Shown piece by piece: positions 17,694 through 27,058 of a stretch of 64,000 nucleotides of DNA (position 1 is its first letter; every line of letters begins with the position of its first letter). A program made the position numbers and the translations under genes. The DNA comes from an uncultured Verrucomicrobia subdivision 3 bacterium (GTDB lineage Bacteria; Verrucomicrobiota; Verrucomicrobiae; Limisphaerales; UBA11358). The notes under the pieces are model-generated. The model made no database searches. It was given only the letters and a program-made list of their open reading frames with translations, and was not told where the DNA came from. The DNA lies in NCBI GenBank assembly GCA_903847285.1, contig CAINDH010000070.1, positions 1 to 64,000 on the forward strand, written 5' to 3'.

Positions 17694-18209
17694 ATGAAAA
17701 AAACGGTTAACGACGCCTTGGTAAAAGAATACGCCAAACGACTACGCACCGGAGTGGCCTTGGGCGAAGTGTTTCCCTATCCACTGTTGGAATGTGAATT
17801 CACCGAATCCCAAAAGTTGCTCATTCAGCAAGCGAGCGACGTTCGCGCCAAGTTGGGACAGAAAACGAAGCCACAGCCGACCACACTGCCCCAACCGAAA
17901 AAATCTAACGTGGCGAGCAAGCCCAGTGAGCCCATCCGGTCGCCGGCTCCCAAATCGTCAGCCCTGTCAAAGTTGGAGAAGCTGCTTTATCTCCAGCAAA
18001 ACCAATGTTTTTTCTGTGGCGAAAAATTGGCGCTAGCCGAGGCCAACATTGAACATCTACATCCCTTGTCCAAAGGCGGCACGCGCACTGAAGACAATGA
18101 AGTGGTCTGTCACAAATCTTTGAACGAAACCTTCGGCAACCTGGCGCTGAAACGAAAATTTGAATTTGTTCTCAAGTCCGCCGGTTCTTTTCAATGTCCG
18201 AAAAAATAA
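17694..18209 (+). CDS. HNH endonuclease
   Basis: A 171-residue protein, started at the ATG at 17694 behind a GGCAGGGT ribosome binding site. Residues 1-50 are helical with no recognised domain; a Lys/Pro/Ser linker (about 55-90) leads to a C-terminal HNH module: CFFCG (Cys105, Cys108), IEHLHPLSKGG (His121 and His123 as likely catalytic and metal residues), NEVVCHKSLNETFGNL. This is the CxxC-type HNH fold seen in restriction and mobile-element nucleases. No methylase, phage or toxin gene is adjacent, so its biological job is unknown. Confidence 0.85.
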   Translation: MKKTVNDALVKEYAKRLRTGVALGEVFPYPLLECEFTESQKLLIQQASDVRAKLGQKTKPQPTTLPQPKKSNVASKPSEPIRSPAPKSSALSKLEKLLYLQQNQCFFCGEKLALAEANIEHLHPLSKGGTRTEDNEVVCHKSLNETFGNLALKRKFEFVLKSAGSFQCPKK

Positions 18210-18224
18210 GCGACCGGCCAGCCT

Positions 18225-19559
18225 TCACGCCAGCTTCCCGTATTTTCGGATCTCCGGCCAATACCACGCCACGAAGATCACCACCAGAATCGTCCCGATG
18301 CCGCCGGTCACGGTGGAGATGATCGCGCCGGTCGCGTGGGCGTTACCCAGAAACGTCGGCGTGGTGAACAGATACGCCACGATGCCCGACCGGAATCCAC
18401 CCAGCTCATTCGAGGTGCCGATGAAGAGGCTGTTCACCGCCGAGACGCGCCCGCGCTTCTCGTCCGGCGTTAAAATCTGCACCAGCGTCTGCCGCACGAC
18501 GACGCTGATGTTGTCCACGAAGCCCGCCACGGCAAGCATCGCAAACGAAAACCAGAACCAGAACGAGTTCGACAGCCCGTTGCCAAAACAATTTTGATTC
18601 GCCACTCCAAAGAGGATGGTCGCGATGCCGAATATGGCCACCGACCAAAGCATGGTATGCCCGGCTTTTTGCAGCGGCGCGCGGTGTGCCATGATGAAGG
18701 CACAAAGCACCGCGCCGATGGCCATGGAGTTGCGCAGCCAACCAAGGCCGCTGGGGCCGGCTTGAAAAATATCGTCCGCGAACATCGGCAGAATTGTCAC
18801 CGCGCCGCCGAGCAGCACGGCGAACAAATCCAGCGTGATCGTGCCGAGGATGATTTTGTTCTGGAACACGAAATGAAATCCTTCCGCCAGGCTGCGGAGG
18901 GTGACCGGCTCGGGCGGTTTGATTTTGTGAATGTGCTTGATGGTGGCGACGAGTGCAAAACAGACAATTGAAGCCAGCGCGTTCAGCGCGTAAACCGGCC
19001 ACGCGGTGCTGTGCTCGACCGCGTGCGGCGTGAGGGCGATGACCGCACCGAAAGCCACCGGGCCGATAACACAGGAGGTCTGGAACGCGCCGCTGTTGAA
19101 GGTCACCGCACTGGCAAACTGGCTTCGCGGCACAAGGCTCGTAACGAACGCCGCGCTTGCCGGCCACAAAAACGTCCGCGCCGCACCGATGACGAAAAGC
19201 AACGCGTAAATCCACGCGACGTTGAACAAAAAGATGGAGGAAAGCATCAGCCCCAGGCTCGCGGCCGCCAGCACCAGCGTAGTGATGAGAATTATTTTCT
19301 TACGGTTGAACGTGTCCGCGAAATGGCCAGCCGGCACGGTAAATAAAATCATCGGAACCATCAGCGCCAAGCCGACGAATGCCAGCGACAACGCCGAATG
19401 CGTGCGCCGGTATAGCTCCCAGTCAATCGCCACCACGAGCATCTGCTGGCCAAGCGATGCGACAAAGCGCCCGACGACGTAACGCAGAAAATCTGCGTTC
19501 CGCAGGACAGCATAGTGGTCCGGCGGCGATTTTTTTTCTGGTGTGACAGCCTCGTTCAT
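18225..19559 (-). CDS. Major facilitator superfamily transporter
   Basis: A 444-residue integral membrane protein with about 12 hydrophobic helices. The N-terminal ADFLRYVVGRFVASLGQQMLVVAIDWELY and the loop GHFADTFNRKKIILIT (the MFS signature between helices 2 and 3) place it in the MFS_3 (EntS-like exporter) type. VRQTLVQILTPDEKRGRVSAV is the matching loop in the second half. Relatives export siderophores or drugs, but no substrate gene is next to it. It converges with the HNH gene (15 bases between stops), with no clear terminator in between. Confidence 0.9.
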   Translation of the reverse strand: MNEAVTPEKKSPPDHYAVLRNADFLRYVVGRFVASLGQQMLVVAIDWELYRRTHSALSLAFVGLALMVPMILFTVPAGHFADTFNRKKIILITTLVLAAASLGLMLSSIFLFNVAWIYALLFVIGAARTFLWPASAAFVTSLVPRSQFASAVTFNSGAFQTSCVIGPVAFGAVIALTPHAVEHSTAWPVYALNALASIVCFALVATIKHIHKIKPPEPVTLRSLAEGFHFVFQNKIILGTITLDLFAVLLGGAVTILPMFADDIFQAGPSGLGWLRNSMAIGAVLCAFIMAHRAPLQKAGHTMLWSVAIFGIATILFGVANQNCFGNGLSNSFWFWFSFAMLAVAGFVDNISVVVRQTLVQILTPDEKRGRVSAVNSLFIGTSNELGGFRSGIVAYLFTTPTFLGNAHATGAIISTVTGGIGTILVVIFVAWYWPEIRKYGKLA

Positions 19560-19687
19560 TAAATCTGGCGGACACTTTAGGCGAAAAGGAGGAATTTACA
19601 AACCGCGAAAGCACAATAAGCGTTCCCGGTGGCCAATGAGAAACAGGTTGCTGTCCTCCGCTGTGGGCGGCAGATTTGCCGTGCGCA

Positions 19688-20377
19688 ATGAAGCCCACTG
19701 GTCACGCCATAAAAAAAATAATCTTCATCACCGGCACGGACACCAACGCTGGCAAGACCGTCTTGACCACCCTGCTCGCCCAATTTTTGCGGACAAAAAA
19801 AATTCCGGTAGCCGCGCTAAAGCCGGTCTGCTCCGGTGGCCGCGACGACGCGCAGAAAATTTTTGCCGCCCTGGATGGAGCACTCACGCTAGATGAAATC
19901 AACCCGTGGCATTTCCGCGCCCCCATCGCCCCGCTGCTGGCAGCGCGGCGCGAAAAGCAAGCCCTGAAGCGGATACAAGCCCTCGCCCACATCCGGCGCG
20001 TGCAAAAGAATTTTGCGGTCACGCTGGTGGAGGGTGCGGGCGGACTATTGAGTCCGCTGGGTGAAAATTTTGATTCGCAGGATTTGATTGTCGCGTTGCG
20101 CGCCGCAGCCGTAATCGTCGCCCCCAACCGGTTGGGCGTGGTGAATCATGTTTTGCTAACGCTCGCGGCGCTGCCAGAAGAAATCCGCCAGACCGCACAA
20201 GTCGTGCTGATGACGCCGCCCAAACCGGATGCGGCCAGGGTTACGAACGCTGCGCTGCTCGCCGAGTTTTTTCCGGAGAAAAATATTTTGACACTCCCAT
20301 GGTTGGGGAAAAATTTTACGCTGGGCGCAGCGTTGAAAAATCCGCAGGTGCGGCGGACACTAACGCGGCTGCTTTGA
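19688..20377 (+). CDS. bioD: Dethiobiotin synthetase BioD
   Basis: Closes the ureido ring of dethiobiotin from 7,8-diaminopelargonate, CO2 and ATP, the step before biotin synthase. The 229-residue protein (ATG at 19688) has the P-loop FITGTDTNAGKTVLT, the substrate motif ALKPVCSGG, VTLVEGAGGLLSPLG in the conserved EGAGG region, and VIVAPNRLGVVNHVLLT. An in-frame TTG at 19676 is a less likely start. No other biotin gene is in the window. fabD follows in the same direction; both serve biotin-dependent fatty acid synthesis, which may be coincidental. Confidence 0.9.
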   Translation: MKPTGHAIKKIIFITGTDTNAGKTVLTTLLAQFLRTKKIPVAALKPVCSGGRDDAQKIFAALDGALTLDEINPWHFRAPIAPLLAARREKQALKRIQALAHIRRVQKNFAVTLVEGAGGLLSPLGENFDSQDLIVALRAAAVIVAPNRLGVVNHVLLTLAALPEEIRQTAQVVLMTPPKPDAARVTNAALLAEFFPEKNILTLPWLGKNFTLGAALKNPQVRRTLTRLL

Positions 20378-20407
20378 CTGCCGCTGCCCAGCGCGACAGA
20401 AAAATCC

Positions 20408-20434
20408 CCTTCGCGTCTTGGTGGCTTTGTGGTT
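20408..20434 (+). repeat. GTGG-rich leader repeat upstream of fabD
   Basis: A 27-base element that begins CCTTCGCGTC and ends TTTGTGGTT, located 11 bases before the fabD ATG. Similar elements in the same orientation precede the MEKHLA-domain gene and the epimerase gene. Confidence 0.5.
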
Positions 20435-20445
20435 AAAATTTTTCC

Positions 20446-21372
20446 ATGAGCAAAACTGCATTATTATTCGCCGGTCAGGGCGCGCAAGTCGTCGGCATGG
20501 GCAAAGACCTCGCGGAAAAATTTCCATCCGCCAAAGCGTGGTTCGACCGCGCCAACACCGCGCTTGGCTACGACCTCGCTGGCATTTGTTTCAACGGGCC
20601 GGAAACAGAACTCACTAAAACCGAGCACGCGCAGCCGGGAATTTTTCTCGTGAGCTGGGTCGCGTTTCAACTGCTCAAGGAACAGGCGCCGAATCTGCAA
20701 TTTGAAGCGACTGCCGGTTTGTCGCTCGGTGAATTCACCGCATTGACGGCGGCGAGCGCCATGAGTTTTGAAGACGGTCTGCGCGTGGTTCGCCAGCGCG
20801 GGAAGTTCATGCAGGAAGCGTGCGACGTGACCAAAGGCGGCATGGCGGCGATCATCGGTCTCGACGAAGCGCCGACACGCGAAGTTTGTGCCGAAGCCGG
20901 CGTGGTGCTCGCGAATCTGAATTGCCCCGGCCAGCTCGTGATTTCCGGCGAAGCGGAAAAAATTGCGAAGGCGTGCGAACTCGCCAAGGCCAAGGGCGCG
21001 AAACGCGCGTTGCCGTTGGCGGTAGCGGGCGCGTATCACTCGCCGCTCATGGCCAGCGCGCAGCCAAAGCTCGGCGCGGAACTGGCGAGGGTAAATCTGG
21101 TTTCGCCCAGCGTGCCGGTGATTTCCAACGTCACGGCGCAGGCGCATGGAACGTCGGCGGAAATTTCCGCGAAGCTCGTGGAGCAGGTTTGCGCGTCCGT
21201 GTTATGGGAAACGTCCGTGCGCGCTTTACTTGCACAGGGCTACACGCGATTTATTGAACTCGGCCCGGGCACGGCTTTGAGCGGTTTCATGAAACGCATT
21301 GATAAAACAGCCACGATGTTGAACATCGCCGACGTGGCCAGTTTGGAGGCCACGGTAAAGGCGCTGGCGTGA
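20446..21372 (+). CDS. fabD: Malonyl-CoA:ACP transacylase FabD
   Basis: Moves malonate from CoA to acyl carrier protein, supplying the extender for type II fatty acid synthesis. The 308-residue protein has the FabD signature LLFAGQGAQVVGMGKDL at the N terminus, the nucleophile serine in GLSLGEFTAL (residues about 92-101), the substrate Arg in VVRQRGKFMQ, and the catalytic His in GAYHSPLM near residue 200. The remaining fab genes are not nearby. It is preceded by a dispersed GTGG-rich repeat rather than a clear ribosome binding site. Confidence 0.96.
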   Translation: MSKTALLFAGQGAQVVGMGKDLAEKFPSAKAWFDRANTALGYDLAGICFNGPETELTKTEHAQPGIFLVSWVAFQLLKEQAPNLQFEATAGLSLGEFTALTAASAMSFEDGLRVVRQRGKFMQEACDVTKGGMAAIIGLDEAPTREVCAEAGVVLANLNCPGQLVISGEAEKIAKACELAKAKGAKRALPLAVAGAYHSPLMASAQPKLGAELARVNLVSPSVPVISNVTAQAHGTSAEISAKLVEQVCASVLWETSVRALLAQGYTRFIELGPGTALSGFMKRIDKTATMLNIADVASLEATVKALA

Positions 21373-21445
21373 TGCGCGGCGGTTTGCAAACGAAACTTGC
21401 CTTGCCCCGCGTTGTGCCTAGGATTTGTGGCAGCAGAAATTTTTC

Positions 21446-22447
21446 ATGATCCGCTCATTCGCATTCACCACGCAGGGCAAGCTGCATACCCGGGACATTG
21501 ACATGTTCCTGATGCCAACGCTGCTCGCGGACACCAATCTATTTCTCTGGGTAGATTTGGAAAAACCCACGGCGGAGGAATGGAAGGAAGTGCTGGAGAT
21601 GATTTTCCATTTCCATCCGCTGTCCATCGAAGATTGCGTGCAGCCCAGTCCGTCGCCGAAGGTGGAGGAGTATTCGCCGAAAGAGGACGACAAGTTCACG
21701 CCGTATCTTTTCATGGTGATTCACGCGGTGGATTACAACCGCAAGGACGGCTGCTTCGGCACGAGCGAATTAAATTTTTTCCTCGGCAAAAATTTTCTCG
21801 TCACCTACCACGATGATTCATTGCGGAGTGTCGCGTCGGTGGAGGAGCGCGCGGTAAACGGCACACTCGGCATTGCCCGCGCACCGGACCGCGTGGCGCA
21901 CGCGTTGCTTGATGCACTGGTGGATAATTACAAGCCCGCGCTAGATGAACTCGGCCTCGAAATCGCCGAGCTCGAACAGCTCGCGTTACAAAAGCCGAAC
22001 AAAGACACGCTCAATAAAATTTTGCAGGTCAAAAAAGAAGTGGTGCATCTGCGACGGATTATCGGGCCGCAACGCGAAGTGCTTTCGCGCTTTGCGCAAG
22101 GCGAATTCAAGCTCGTGCGCCCACATCTGGTGCCCTATTTCCGCGACGTTTACGATTCACTCTTTCACATCGGCGAACTAGCGCAAAGTTACACCGATTC
22201 GCTCACGGGCATCTTGCAGGTGTATCTCAACATGTCATCCAACGAGACCGGCGAAGTCATCAAGGCGCTTACGTTGCTGACCTTCATCACCACGCCGCTG
22301 ACGCTCGTGGGCACTTGGTATGGCATGAACTTCTCGGAGACCATGCCGGAATACCACTGGAAATACGGTTACGAATACGCCCTCGGTCTCACGGCCGTCA
22401 CCACGGCGGCAACCTACTGGTATTTCAAAAAGAAGAAGTGGTTTTAA
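21446..22447 (+). CDS. corA: Magnesium/cobalt transporter CorA
   Basis: A 333-residue pentameric Mg2+ channel of the CorA family. The large N-terminal cytoplasmic domain (LFLWVDLEKPTAEEW, FHPLSIEDCVQP) leads to the long pore-lining helix, then two C-terminal membrane segments with the diagnostic WYGMNF (GMN selectivity motif) at the end of the first and ALGLTAVTTAATYWYFKKKKW as the second. The ATG at 21446 is preferred over a TTG at 21425. No Mg2+-sensing leader structure is apparent in the 73 bases upstream. Confidence 0.95.
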   Translation: MIRSFAFTTQGKLHTRDIDMFLMPTLLADTNLFLWVDLEKPTAEEWKEVLEMIFHFHPLSIEDCVQPSPSPKVEEYSPKEDDKFTPYLFMVIHAVDYNRKDGCFGTSELNFFLGKNFLVTYHDDSLRSVASVEERAVNGTLGIARAPDRVAHALLDALVDNYKPALDELGLEIAELEQLALQKPNKDTLNKILQVKKEVVHLRRIIGPQREVLSRFAQGEFKLVRPHLVPYFRDVYDSLFHIGELAQSYTDSLTGILQVYLNMSSNETGEVIKALTLLTFITTPLTLVGTWYGMNFSETMPEYHWKYGYEYALGLTAVTTAATYWYFKKKKWF

Positions 22448-22487
22448 GTTTTAGGAGCGGCGAGCACTGCCCGGCACTGCACTTGCC

Positions 22488-22961
22488 TCACAAAAATTCC
22501 CAGCTAGAAAACATCGCCGCCTGGCCGCAAGCTTTGCTGTCGGCTGAAATCAAATTCCAAACCGTTGCCTGCGCAATGCGGAAGCGGCGACCGTTTTTTG
22601 AGATGCGGATGCCCGAGTAATCATCAATGAAACCATTCGCCGCGACCGCCGCCAGCAAGCGGGCGCGCTCCTCGCGGTTTGGTGCTTCCGCCGTGAGCCG
22701 TGACGCCGTGGCAGTGAATTCAGCCCAAGACATTTCCCAGAGCGCGAGCGCAGCGGCGTTGCCATAATTCAAAACCGGATCCGCCTCGATGCCGTGCGAG
22801 ACAAGCACGCATGGCGCGTGAAAAATCTTTTCTGAGTATTCGGCCGGCGGAACGTTGACTTCCAGCCCGGCCAGTAAGTCGCGCTTGGTAAAATGCTTCA
22901 AGCTGCGGGCGAGCAGTTGCGTGTGCGCGATGATCTCGGGGCGGTTCCAGATGGCTTCCAT
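22488..22961 (-). CDS. MEKHLA-domain protein
   Basis: A 157-residue protein made up almost entirely of a MEKHLA domain, a PAS-related sensory fold named from plant HD-ZIP III proteins and also found alone in bacteria. Recognisable blocks are FHAPCVLVSHGIEADPVLNY, GNAAALALWEMSWAEF, RLTAEAPNREERARLL and FIDDYSGIRISKNGRRFRI, then ATVWNL at the C terminus. It may bind a small ligand or cofactor; no output domain is fused and no regulator is adjacent. The start codon is preceded by a GTGG-rich repeat. It converges with corA. Confidence 0.88.
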   Translation of the reverse strand: MEAIWNRPEIIAHTQLLARSLKHFTKRDLLAGLEVNVPPAEYSEKIFHAPCVLVSHGIEADPVLNYGNAAALALWEMSWAEFTATASRLTAEAPNREERARLLAAVAANGFIDDYSGIRISKNGRRFRIAQATVWNLISADSKACGQAAMFSSWEFL

Positions 22962-22966
22962 TTCTC

Positions 22967-22991
22967 AACCACGAAATACACGAATCACACG
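22967..22991 (-). repeat. GTGG-rich leader repeat upstream of the MEKHLA gene
   Basis: Read on the minus strand, a 25-base element ending ATTTCGTGGTT lies 5 bases before the ATG at 22961. It is the second of three similar elements found directly before start codons. Confidence 0.45.
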
Positions 22992-23035
22992 CAGGCTGGC
23001 CAACAAAATTTATTTTGCTAAAGTCGGTGAAATTT

Positions 23036-23923
23036 ATGGCCGCAAAAATTGTCATTCCGGACGAGTTAAAAAAAGACCTGCCGCAAACCAAATGGGGCAA
23101 GATTCTCGGCGCAACGCCCATCATCATGACCGTCATCGCGACCATGCTTGCTGGCCTCGCCTCCAGCGAGATGACCAAGGCACAATACGACCGCTCGCTC
23201 GCCGCGCAGCTTCAGTCCAAGGCCGGCGACCAGTGGAGTTATTATCAGGCCAAGAAACTTCGCAGTGCCGTCGCGCGCAACAATCTCGATTTACTCGCCG
23301 CCACCGTCGACGTGAAACCGCTGGACCCCGCCGTGTTGGAACATGCCGATGCCGTCACCATCGCCTCGCTGGCGAAAAATGAAATCCCCGCCGCCACGCC
23401 CGCGAAGTTCGACGAAGGCGTTCAAGCCGCGCTCGAAGTCATGGAAAGCTCCAAGCCGGAACCCGAAATTGCCACAGCCCTTGCCAAGGTGAAGGACGCA
23501 ACACTCGCCGAATCACTCATAGCCGCCAAAGACGCGGCCACGACTTTCGACAACGCCACCAAGGCCATCAATAAAGCCTCCGATAAATTTGATGAGAAGC
23601 TGATGTTTGGCGACAAAGACACGTTCCGCGCCTTCAGCGCCGCGCGCCTGCGCTATGCGTCCGCTCGCTACGAAACCGAGGCGCGATTAAACCAATCCAT
23701 CGCCAACATCTACGAATTGCAGGTGCGGAAGGGAAATATCTCGGCCGAGAAACATCATCGCCGCAGCGGAAAGTTTTTCTTCGGTATGCTCGCGGCCCAG
23801 ATGGCGGTCATCATCTCGACGTTCGCGATTGCGGCGCGACAGAAAAACTTCCTCTGGTCAGTCGCGGCGACAGCGGGTCTGGCCGCCGTGTCATTCTCAC
23901 TCTACATTTTTCTCTACGTTTGA
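23036..23923 (+). CDS. DUF4337-family membrane protein
   Basis: A 295-residue protein resembling DUF4337. Residues 28-45 are a hydrophobic helix (ATPIIMTVIATMLAGLAS), followed by the family segment AQYDRSLAAQLQSKAGDQWSYYQAKKLR. A long Ala/Asp/Lys-rich helical middle, probably coiled coil, leads to two C-terminal membrane helices (FFFGMLAAQMAVIISTFAIA and SVAATAGLAAVSFSLYIFLY). The function of the family is unknown. The start at 23036 was preferred to an upstream TTG. It is transcribed alone; hairpin repeats lie between its end and the convergent GH106 gene. Confidence 0.85.
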   Translation: MAAKIVIPDELKKDLPQTKWGKILGATPIIMTVIATMLAGLASSEMTKAQYDRSLAAQLQSKAGDQWSYYQAKKLRSAVARNNLDLLAATVDVKPLDPAVLEHADAVTIASLAKNEIPAATPAKFDEGVQAALEVMESSKPEPEIATALAKVKDATLAESLIAAKDAATTFDNATKAINKASDKFDEKLMFGDKDTFRAFSAARLRYASARYETEARLNQSIANIYELQVRKGNISAEKHHRRSGKFFFGMLAAQMAVIISTFAIAARQKNFLWSVAATAGLAAVSFSLYIFLYV

Positions 23924-23946
23924 AAGCTGAGGGTTTTTGAGGTGGA

Positions 23947-23967
23947 ACTCGTCACGCTGCGACGAGT
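23947..23967. repeat. REP-like hairpin, core GTYGCGCTGCGAC (copy 2)
   Basis: ACTCGTC-ACGCTGC-GACGAGT, a perfect 7-bp stem, 23 bases after the DUF4337 stop. It could also act as a 3'-end structure for that transcript. Confidence 0.65.
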
Positions 23968-24047
23968 AGAGCACGCGACGGTGCGGGCGCAACGAACTTC
24001 AATCAGCACACAAAACTTGCCCCGTTCGGGTGCCCGCTGCGCGAGCA

Positions 24048-24072
24048 GAAGTTGTCCCAGCGCGACAACTTC
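24048..24072. repeat. REP-like hairpin, core GTYGCGCTGCGAC (copy 3)
   Basis: GAAGTTGTC-CCAGCGC-GACAACTTC, a perfect 9-bp stem, 13 bases beyond the GH106 stop. Its arm sequence differs from copy 2, but each arm still pairs with its partner. Confidence 0.65.
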
Positions 24073-24085
24073 CACCAGCACACTC

Positions 24086-26839
24086 TCACTTCGAAGTCAC
24101 TGGAGTCAGTGTAACCGGGCCAAGTAGTCCGCAATCGGTCAACTCCCAGTCAGACGCATCGAAGGGTTTGTAGTTCAGATTCACGATGTTGATGTCGCGG
24201 AATGTCTTCCATTTCACACCGCGCCGGTCGAGGTCGCGGATGCGGTTGGCGTCCAAGCTGGTGACTTCCACCTCGAGCGTGTTGCCGGTGGGTTTCAGGT
24301 TGTCCACCACCACGCGGAACGGCGGCGTGATGAGCGTGCCGTAATCCTTGCCGTTAACGCGCACGCGGGCGCTTTGCGCAACGCTGCCGAGATTCAGCTC
24401 AAAATTTTTGCTGGCAGATTCCGGTGCGGCAAAAGTAGTTTCATATTTCGCCGTTCCGCCGAAGGCTTGGCAATTCGTATCGGGGAACGTCGTCCACGAG
24501 GCGAACTTGGTGGTTGAGAAATCGGCGGGCAACGTCGGACCGCCGGAAATGAATTTCACTTTCCAATCGCCGTTGATTTCCACCGGCTGGCCGTTGTTCT
24601 GCCAATAATTCCAACTCGGGCCTTCTACTTTTTTGTCGGCGAAGGCGCGGAGAATCAAGGACTCACCGGCGGCGAGTTGGACATGAATAATTGGCAAGTG
24701 GGAAGCACGTTGAGCGTTTGTGGCAATTCCTGACTTTCCTGTCATTGGGTCAAGCAGGACAAATGAGCTGGCCTGTCGGCCTAGAAAAAACCACCCGTCA
24801 TAGTTAGTTTCATTTCTATTAGCGATGAAATAATTGTAGCCTCCATCAAAGGAGCGACGGACGAATGAGAGCTTGTTAGCAGCAGTCATAAATTCCGGAG
24901 TTCCAAATATAAAACTTAACCCACCACGCTCGATTTTACCTTTCCCCTTCCCTAGGTAGGCTGTGTCGAAGGTTGGCTTGGTTGAATTGGTTGAATTGCT
25001 TTGGTGAAACTCAAGTTGGGAGGTCAACGTCTTAAATTCAATTCTTTGTGATTCCAAATCCTTCAAACCAGAAACATCGGCCGGCAATTGCATTTCAAAA
25101 AAAACCGTCGCGCCGCTCTTTGCCAACGCGAGCAATTGTTTAAAAGTTTCCATCGGAATGTATTTGCACTCCGGCACGACGATGATTTTGTATTTCCCTC
25201 CGGGCATTTGAATTTCATTGCCATCGACTTTCGCCGTTTTCAACTGAGCATCGGAAACGTAGTCGAACGCATACCCATTATCCCACAATTCTTTCGCGAC
25301 CTTGCCGATGGGCTGGCCCTCGAACCAGTCGCGAGCGTGGACGGTGAGTTGCGGCAGCAGCTTGTCGCCGGGCTCCATCCAGAAATCAGCGGCGTTGTAG
25401 TAAAGCAGGATGTCGTTGTCCGGCTGGCCGGATTGTAGGATGGATTGCACGCGCGCGGCGTAGGCGTTGAGCGCGGGAGCGTCGCGCCAGATGGAGTTGC
25501 GCGGGTTCATCTCCAGCGAGGCGTAAAAATGCCAGCCGGGCCAGCCGGCCTCGTCGGGCGAGTAGCAGCAGCCGTGATAAAACATGTGGTTGATGCCGGA
25601 GAGAAATAGGTCGTCGAAGAGATATTTCACGTCCGACAGTTTCTCGGTGAAATGTTCCTCGATCCACGTGCCGGTCTCAGCGCTGACAAGCGGTTTGCCG
25701 GTGACGTGAGCAGCGGATGACGCGAATTTGCTGATGAGCTTGTTGCGGTCAGTGTGAAACATTTCTGTTTCGGGAATGTCCGCGGTGGCGTAGAGATCAA
25801 GCCAGTTGCCGGGCGAGCCGTGCGCCTGGTCGCGCGTGATGAAACCGCGTTCGTGCGACCAGTCCACCCATTTCTTCAACGAGTCGGCCATGATTTCGGA
25901 AACGGTCTGACGGTAGTCGCAGAGCACGCGGGCGGAATGTTCGTCGGTATTTGCGCCGAAGAGCGCGGGCAGTCCGGTCTGCAACTTGTAGCCACGCCGT
26001 TTCTCAAATTGCGCAAAGAAATCCGGCGACCAATCGGATTTATATTCGTAGGAATCATGATATTGGGCGCGCGGTTTGGGGCCGGTGTAGGCGGCGAATG
26101 CAGCCGTGTAAGGCTTGAGAAAGCTATCCATTGCATGCGGATAAATCAGATTGAGCATCCAGCCTTCGCCACCAGGGCCGGGGCGCTTTACCTTTTGGCC
26201 GCTGGGTTTTTGTGAGATGGCGTAAATGGTCACGATTTTTGGCGGCTTTGAATTTGTGCTGGTGCTGATCCAGCTTCCCGGTGGGGCAAAAAAGACTTCG
26301 CCGTTGGTGGTGATTGAGTCCGTCAAATCCTGCGATTTTCCATCATGCCAAAAAGCGATGAGGGCTTGGGTAGTCTTGCGGTCAAATTTTTGTTCGAGTC
26401 TTTCGCCCATGCCAAGCTCATAAGTCTTCATCACGACATTCGCGTTGGCATCTTCGTCCGTCACCTGCGGCCCGCCGAAACACCAGCCGCTGCCGGTGGT
26501 CATGTCGCAATCCATGCCGAGGCGGCGCGACTCGCTAACGGCCCAGCCCATCATCTCCATCCATTTCGGCGAGAGATAGTTGATGTATTTGTCCTCAAAT
26601 CCTTTCGCTCCGTAAATCGGGATGATGTGGATGCCGCCCAGTCCGGCGGCAGCGTAACGTTCAAGCTCCTTCGTCAGATTGGTTTTGTCCACGGCGCTAC
26701 CCATCCACCAGTTGAAGGCCCACGGTTTTTGCTGCGCGGTGATGGGTGGCCACGCGAACGGATCATCGGCGGCGCGAAGAACGGCAGTTCCGAGAAAAAT
26801 CGTGGCGAACAGCAGCGGAAAAATACGGCGGGGCTTCAT
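24086..26839 (-). CDS. GH106-like alpha-L-rhamnosidase
   Basis: A 917-residue secreted enzyme (signal peptide RRIFPLLFATIFLGTAVLRA from the ATG at 26839) of the GH106 type, which releases alpha-L-rhamnose from plant polysaccharides such as rhamnogalacturonan. The N-terminal barrel starts PWAFNWWMGSAVDKTNLTKE and continues GLGGIHIIPIYGAKGFEDKY, MDCDMTTGSGWCFGGP, AQYHDSYEYKSDW and PLVSAETGTWIEEHFTEKL, where conserved acids sit. The C-terminal 170 residues are beta-sandwich-like with a galactose-binding style domain. A linker near 25000 contains a 9-base in-frame repeat (NSTNSTK) and is AT-richer than the rest. It stands apart from the pectin cluster at 56-64 kb but would complement it. Confidence 0.85.
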   Translation of the reverse strand: MKPRRIFPLLFATIFLGTAVLRAADDPFAWPPITAQQKPWAFNWWMGSAVDKTNLTKELERYAAAGLGGIHIIPIYGAKGFEDKYINYLSPKWMEMMGWAVSESRRLGMDCDMTTGSGWCFGGPQVTDEDANANVVMKTYELGMGERLEQKFDRKTTQALIAFWHDGKSQDLTDSITTNGEVFFAPPGSWISTSTNSKPPKIVTIYAISQKPSGQKVKRPGPGGEGWMLNLIYPHAMDSFLKPYTAAFAAYTGPKPRAQYHDSYEYKSDWSPDFFAQFEKRRGYKLQTGLPALFGANTDEHSARVLCDYRQTVSEIMADSLKKWVDWSHERGFITRDQAHGSPGNWLDLYATADIPETEMFHTDRNKLISKFASSAAHVTGKPLVSAETGTWIEEHFTEKLSDVKYLFDDLFLSGINHMFYHGCCYSPDEAGWPGWHFYASLEMNPRNSIWRDAPALNAYAARVQSILQSGQPDNDILLYYNAADFWMEPGDKLLPQLTVHARDWFEGQPIGKVAKELWDNGYAFDYVSDAQLKTAKVDGNEIQMPGGKYKIIVVPECKYIPMETFKQLLALAKSGATVFFEMQLPADVSGLKDLESQRIEFKTLTSQLEFHQSNSTNSTKPTFDTAYLGKGKGKIERGGLSFIFGTPEFMTAANKLSFVRRSFDGGYNYFIANRNETNYDGWFFLGRQASSFVLLDPMTGKSGIATNAQRASHLPIIHVQLAAGESLILRAFADKKVEGPSWNYWQNNGQPVEINGDWKVKFISGGPTLPADFSTTKFASWTTFPDTNCQAFGGTAKYETTFAAPESASKNFELNLGSVAQSARVRVNGKDYGTLITPPFRVVVDNLKPTGNTLEVEVTSLDANRIRDLDRRGVKWKTFRDINIVNLNYKPFDASDWELTDCGLLGPVTLTPVTSK

Positions 26840-26920
26840 GTTGAAATTAGACAATGGCCACCGCTTTCCGCGCAAGGCAACATTGCCGCCAAAACTGGCG
26901 ATGCCACCGAGGGAATGTTA

Positions 26921-26933
26921 GTCGCGCTGCGAC
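26921..26933. repeat. REP-like element, core GTCGCGCTGCGAC (copy 4)
   Basis: Exact core GTCGCGCTGCGAC, self-complementary as GTCGC/GCGAC. It lies between the GH106 start and the RNase R end; the flanking arms are poorly paired in this copy. Confidence 0.5.
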
Positions 26934-27022
26934 ATACCCGTCGCTTAGCACAACGTCAGGTGCAGGGATCTTTCGCGGCCCAAAAATAATACCCCACCAC
27001 AAAGCGACCGCTGCACGGTCAA

Positions 27023-27047
27023 TGCCAAGTCGCAGCACTACTTGGCA
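27023..27047. repeat. REP-like hairpin, core GTYGCGCTGCGAC (copy 5)
   Basis: TGCCAAGT-CGCAGCACT-ACTTGGCA, a perfect 8-bp stem, 11 bases beyond the RNase R stop. No other terminator is visible for that gene, so it may serve as its 3' end. Confidence 0.6.
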
Positions 27048-27058
27048 CACCCTGCCCG

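Noticed and set aside
21373..21445. Mg2+ riboswitch before corA
   Set aside because: The leader is only 73 bases and shows no conserved box or extended pairing.
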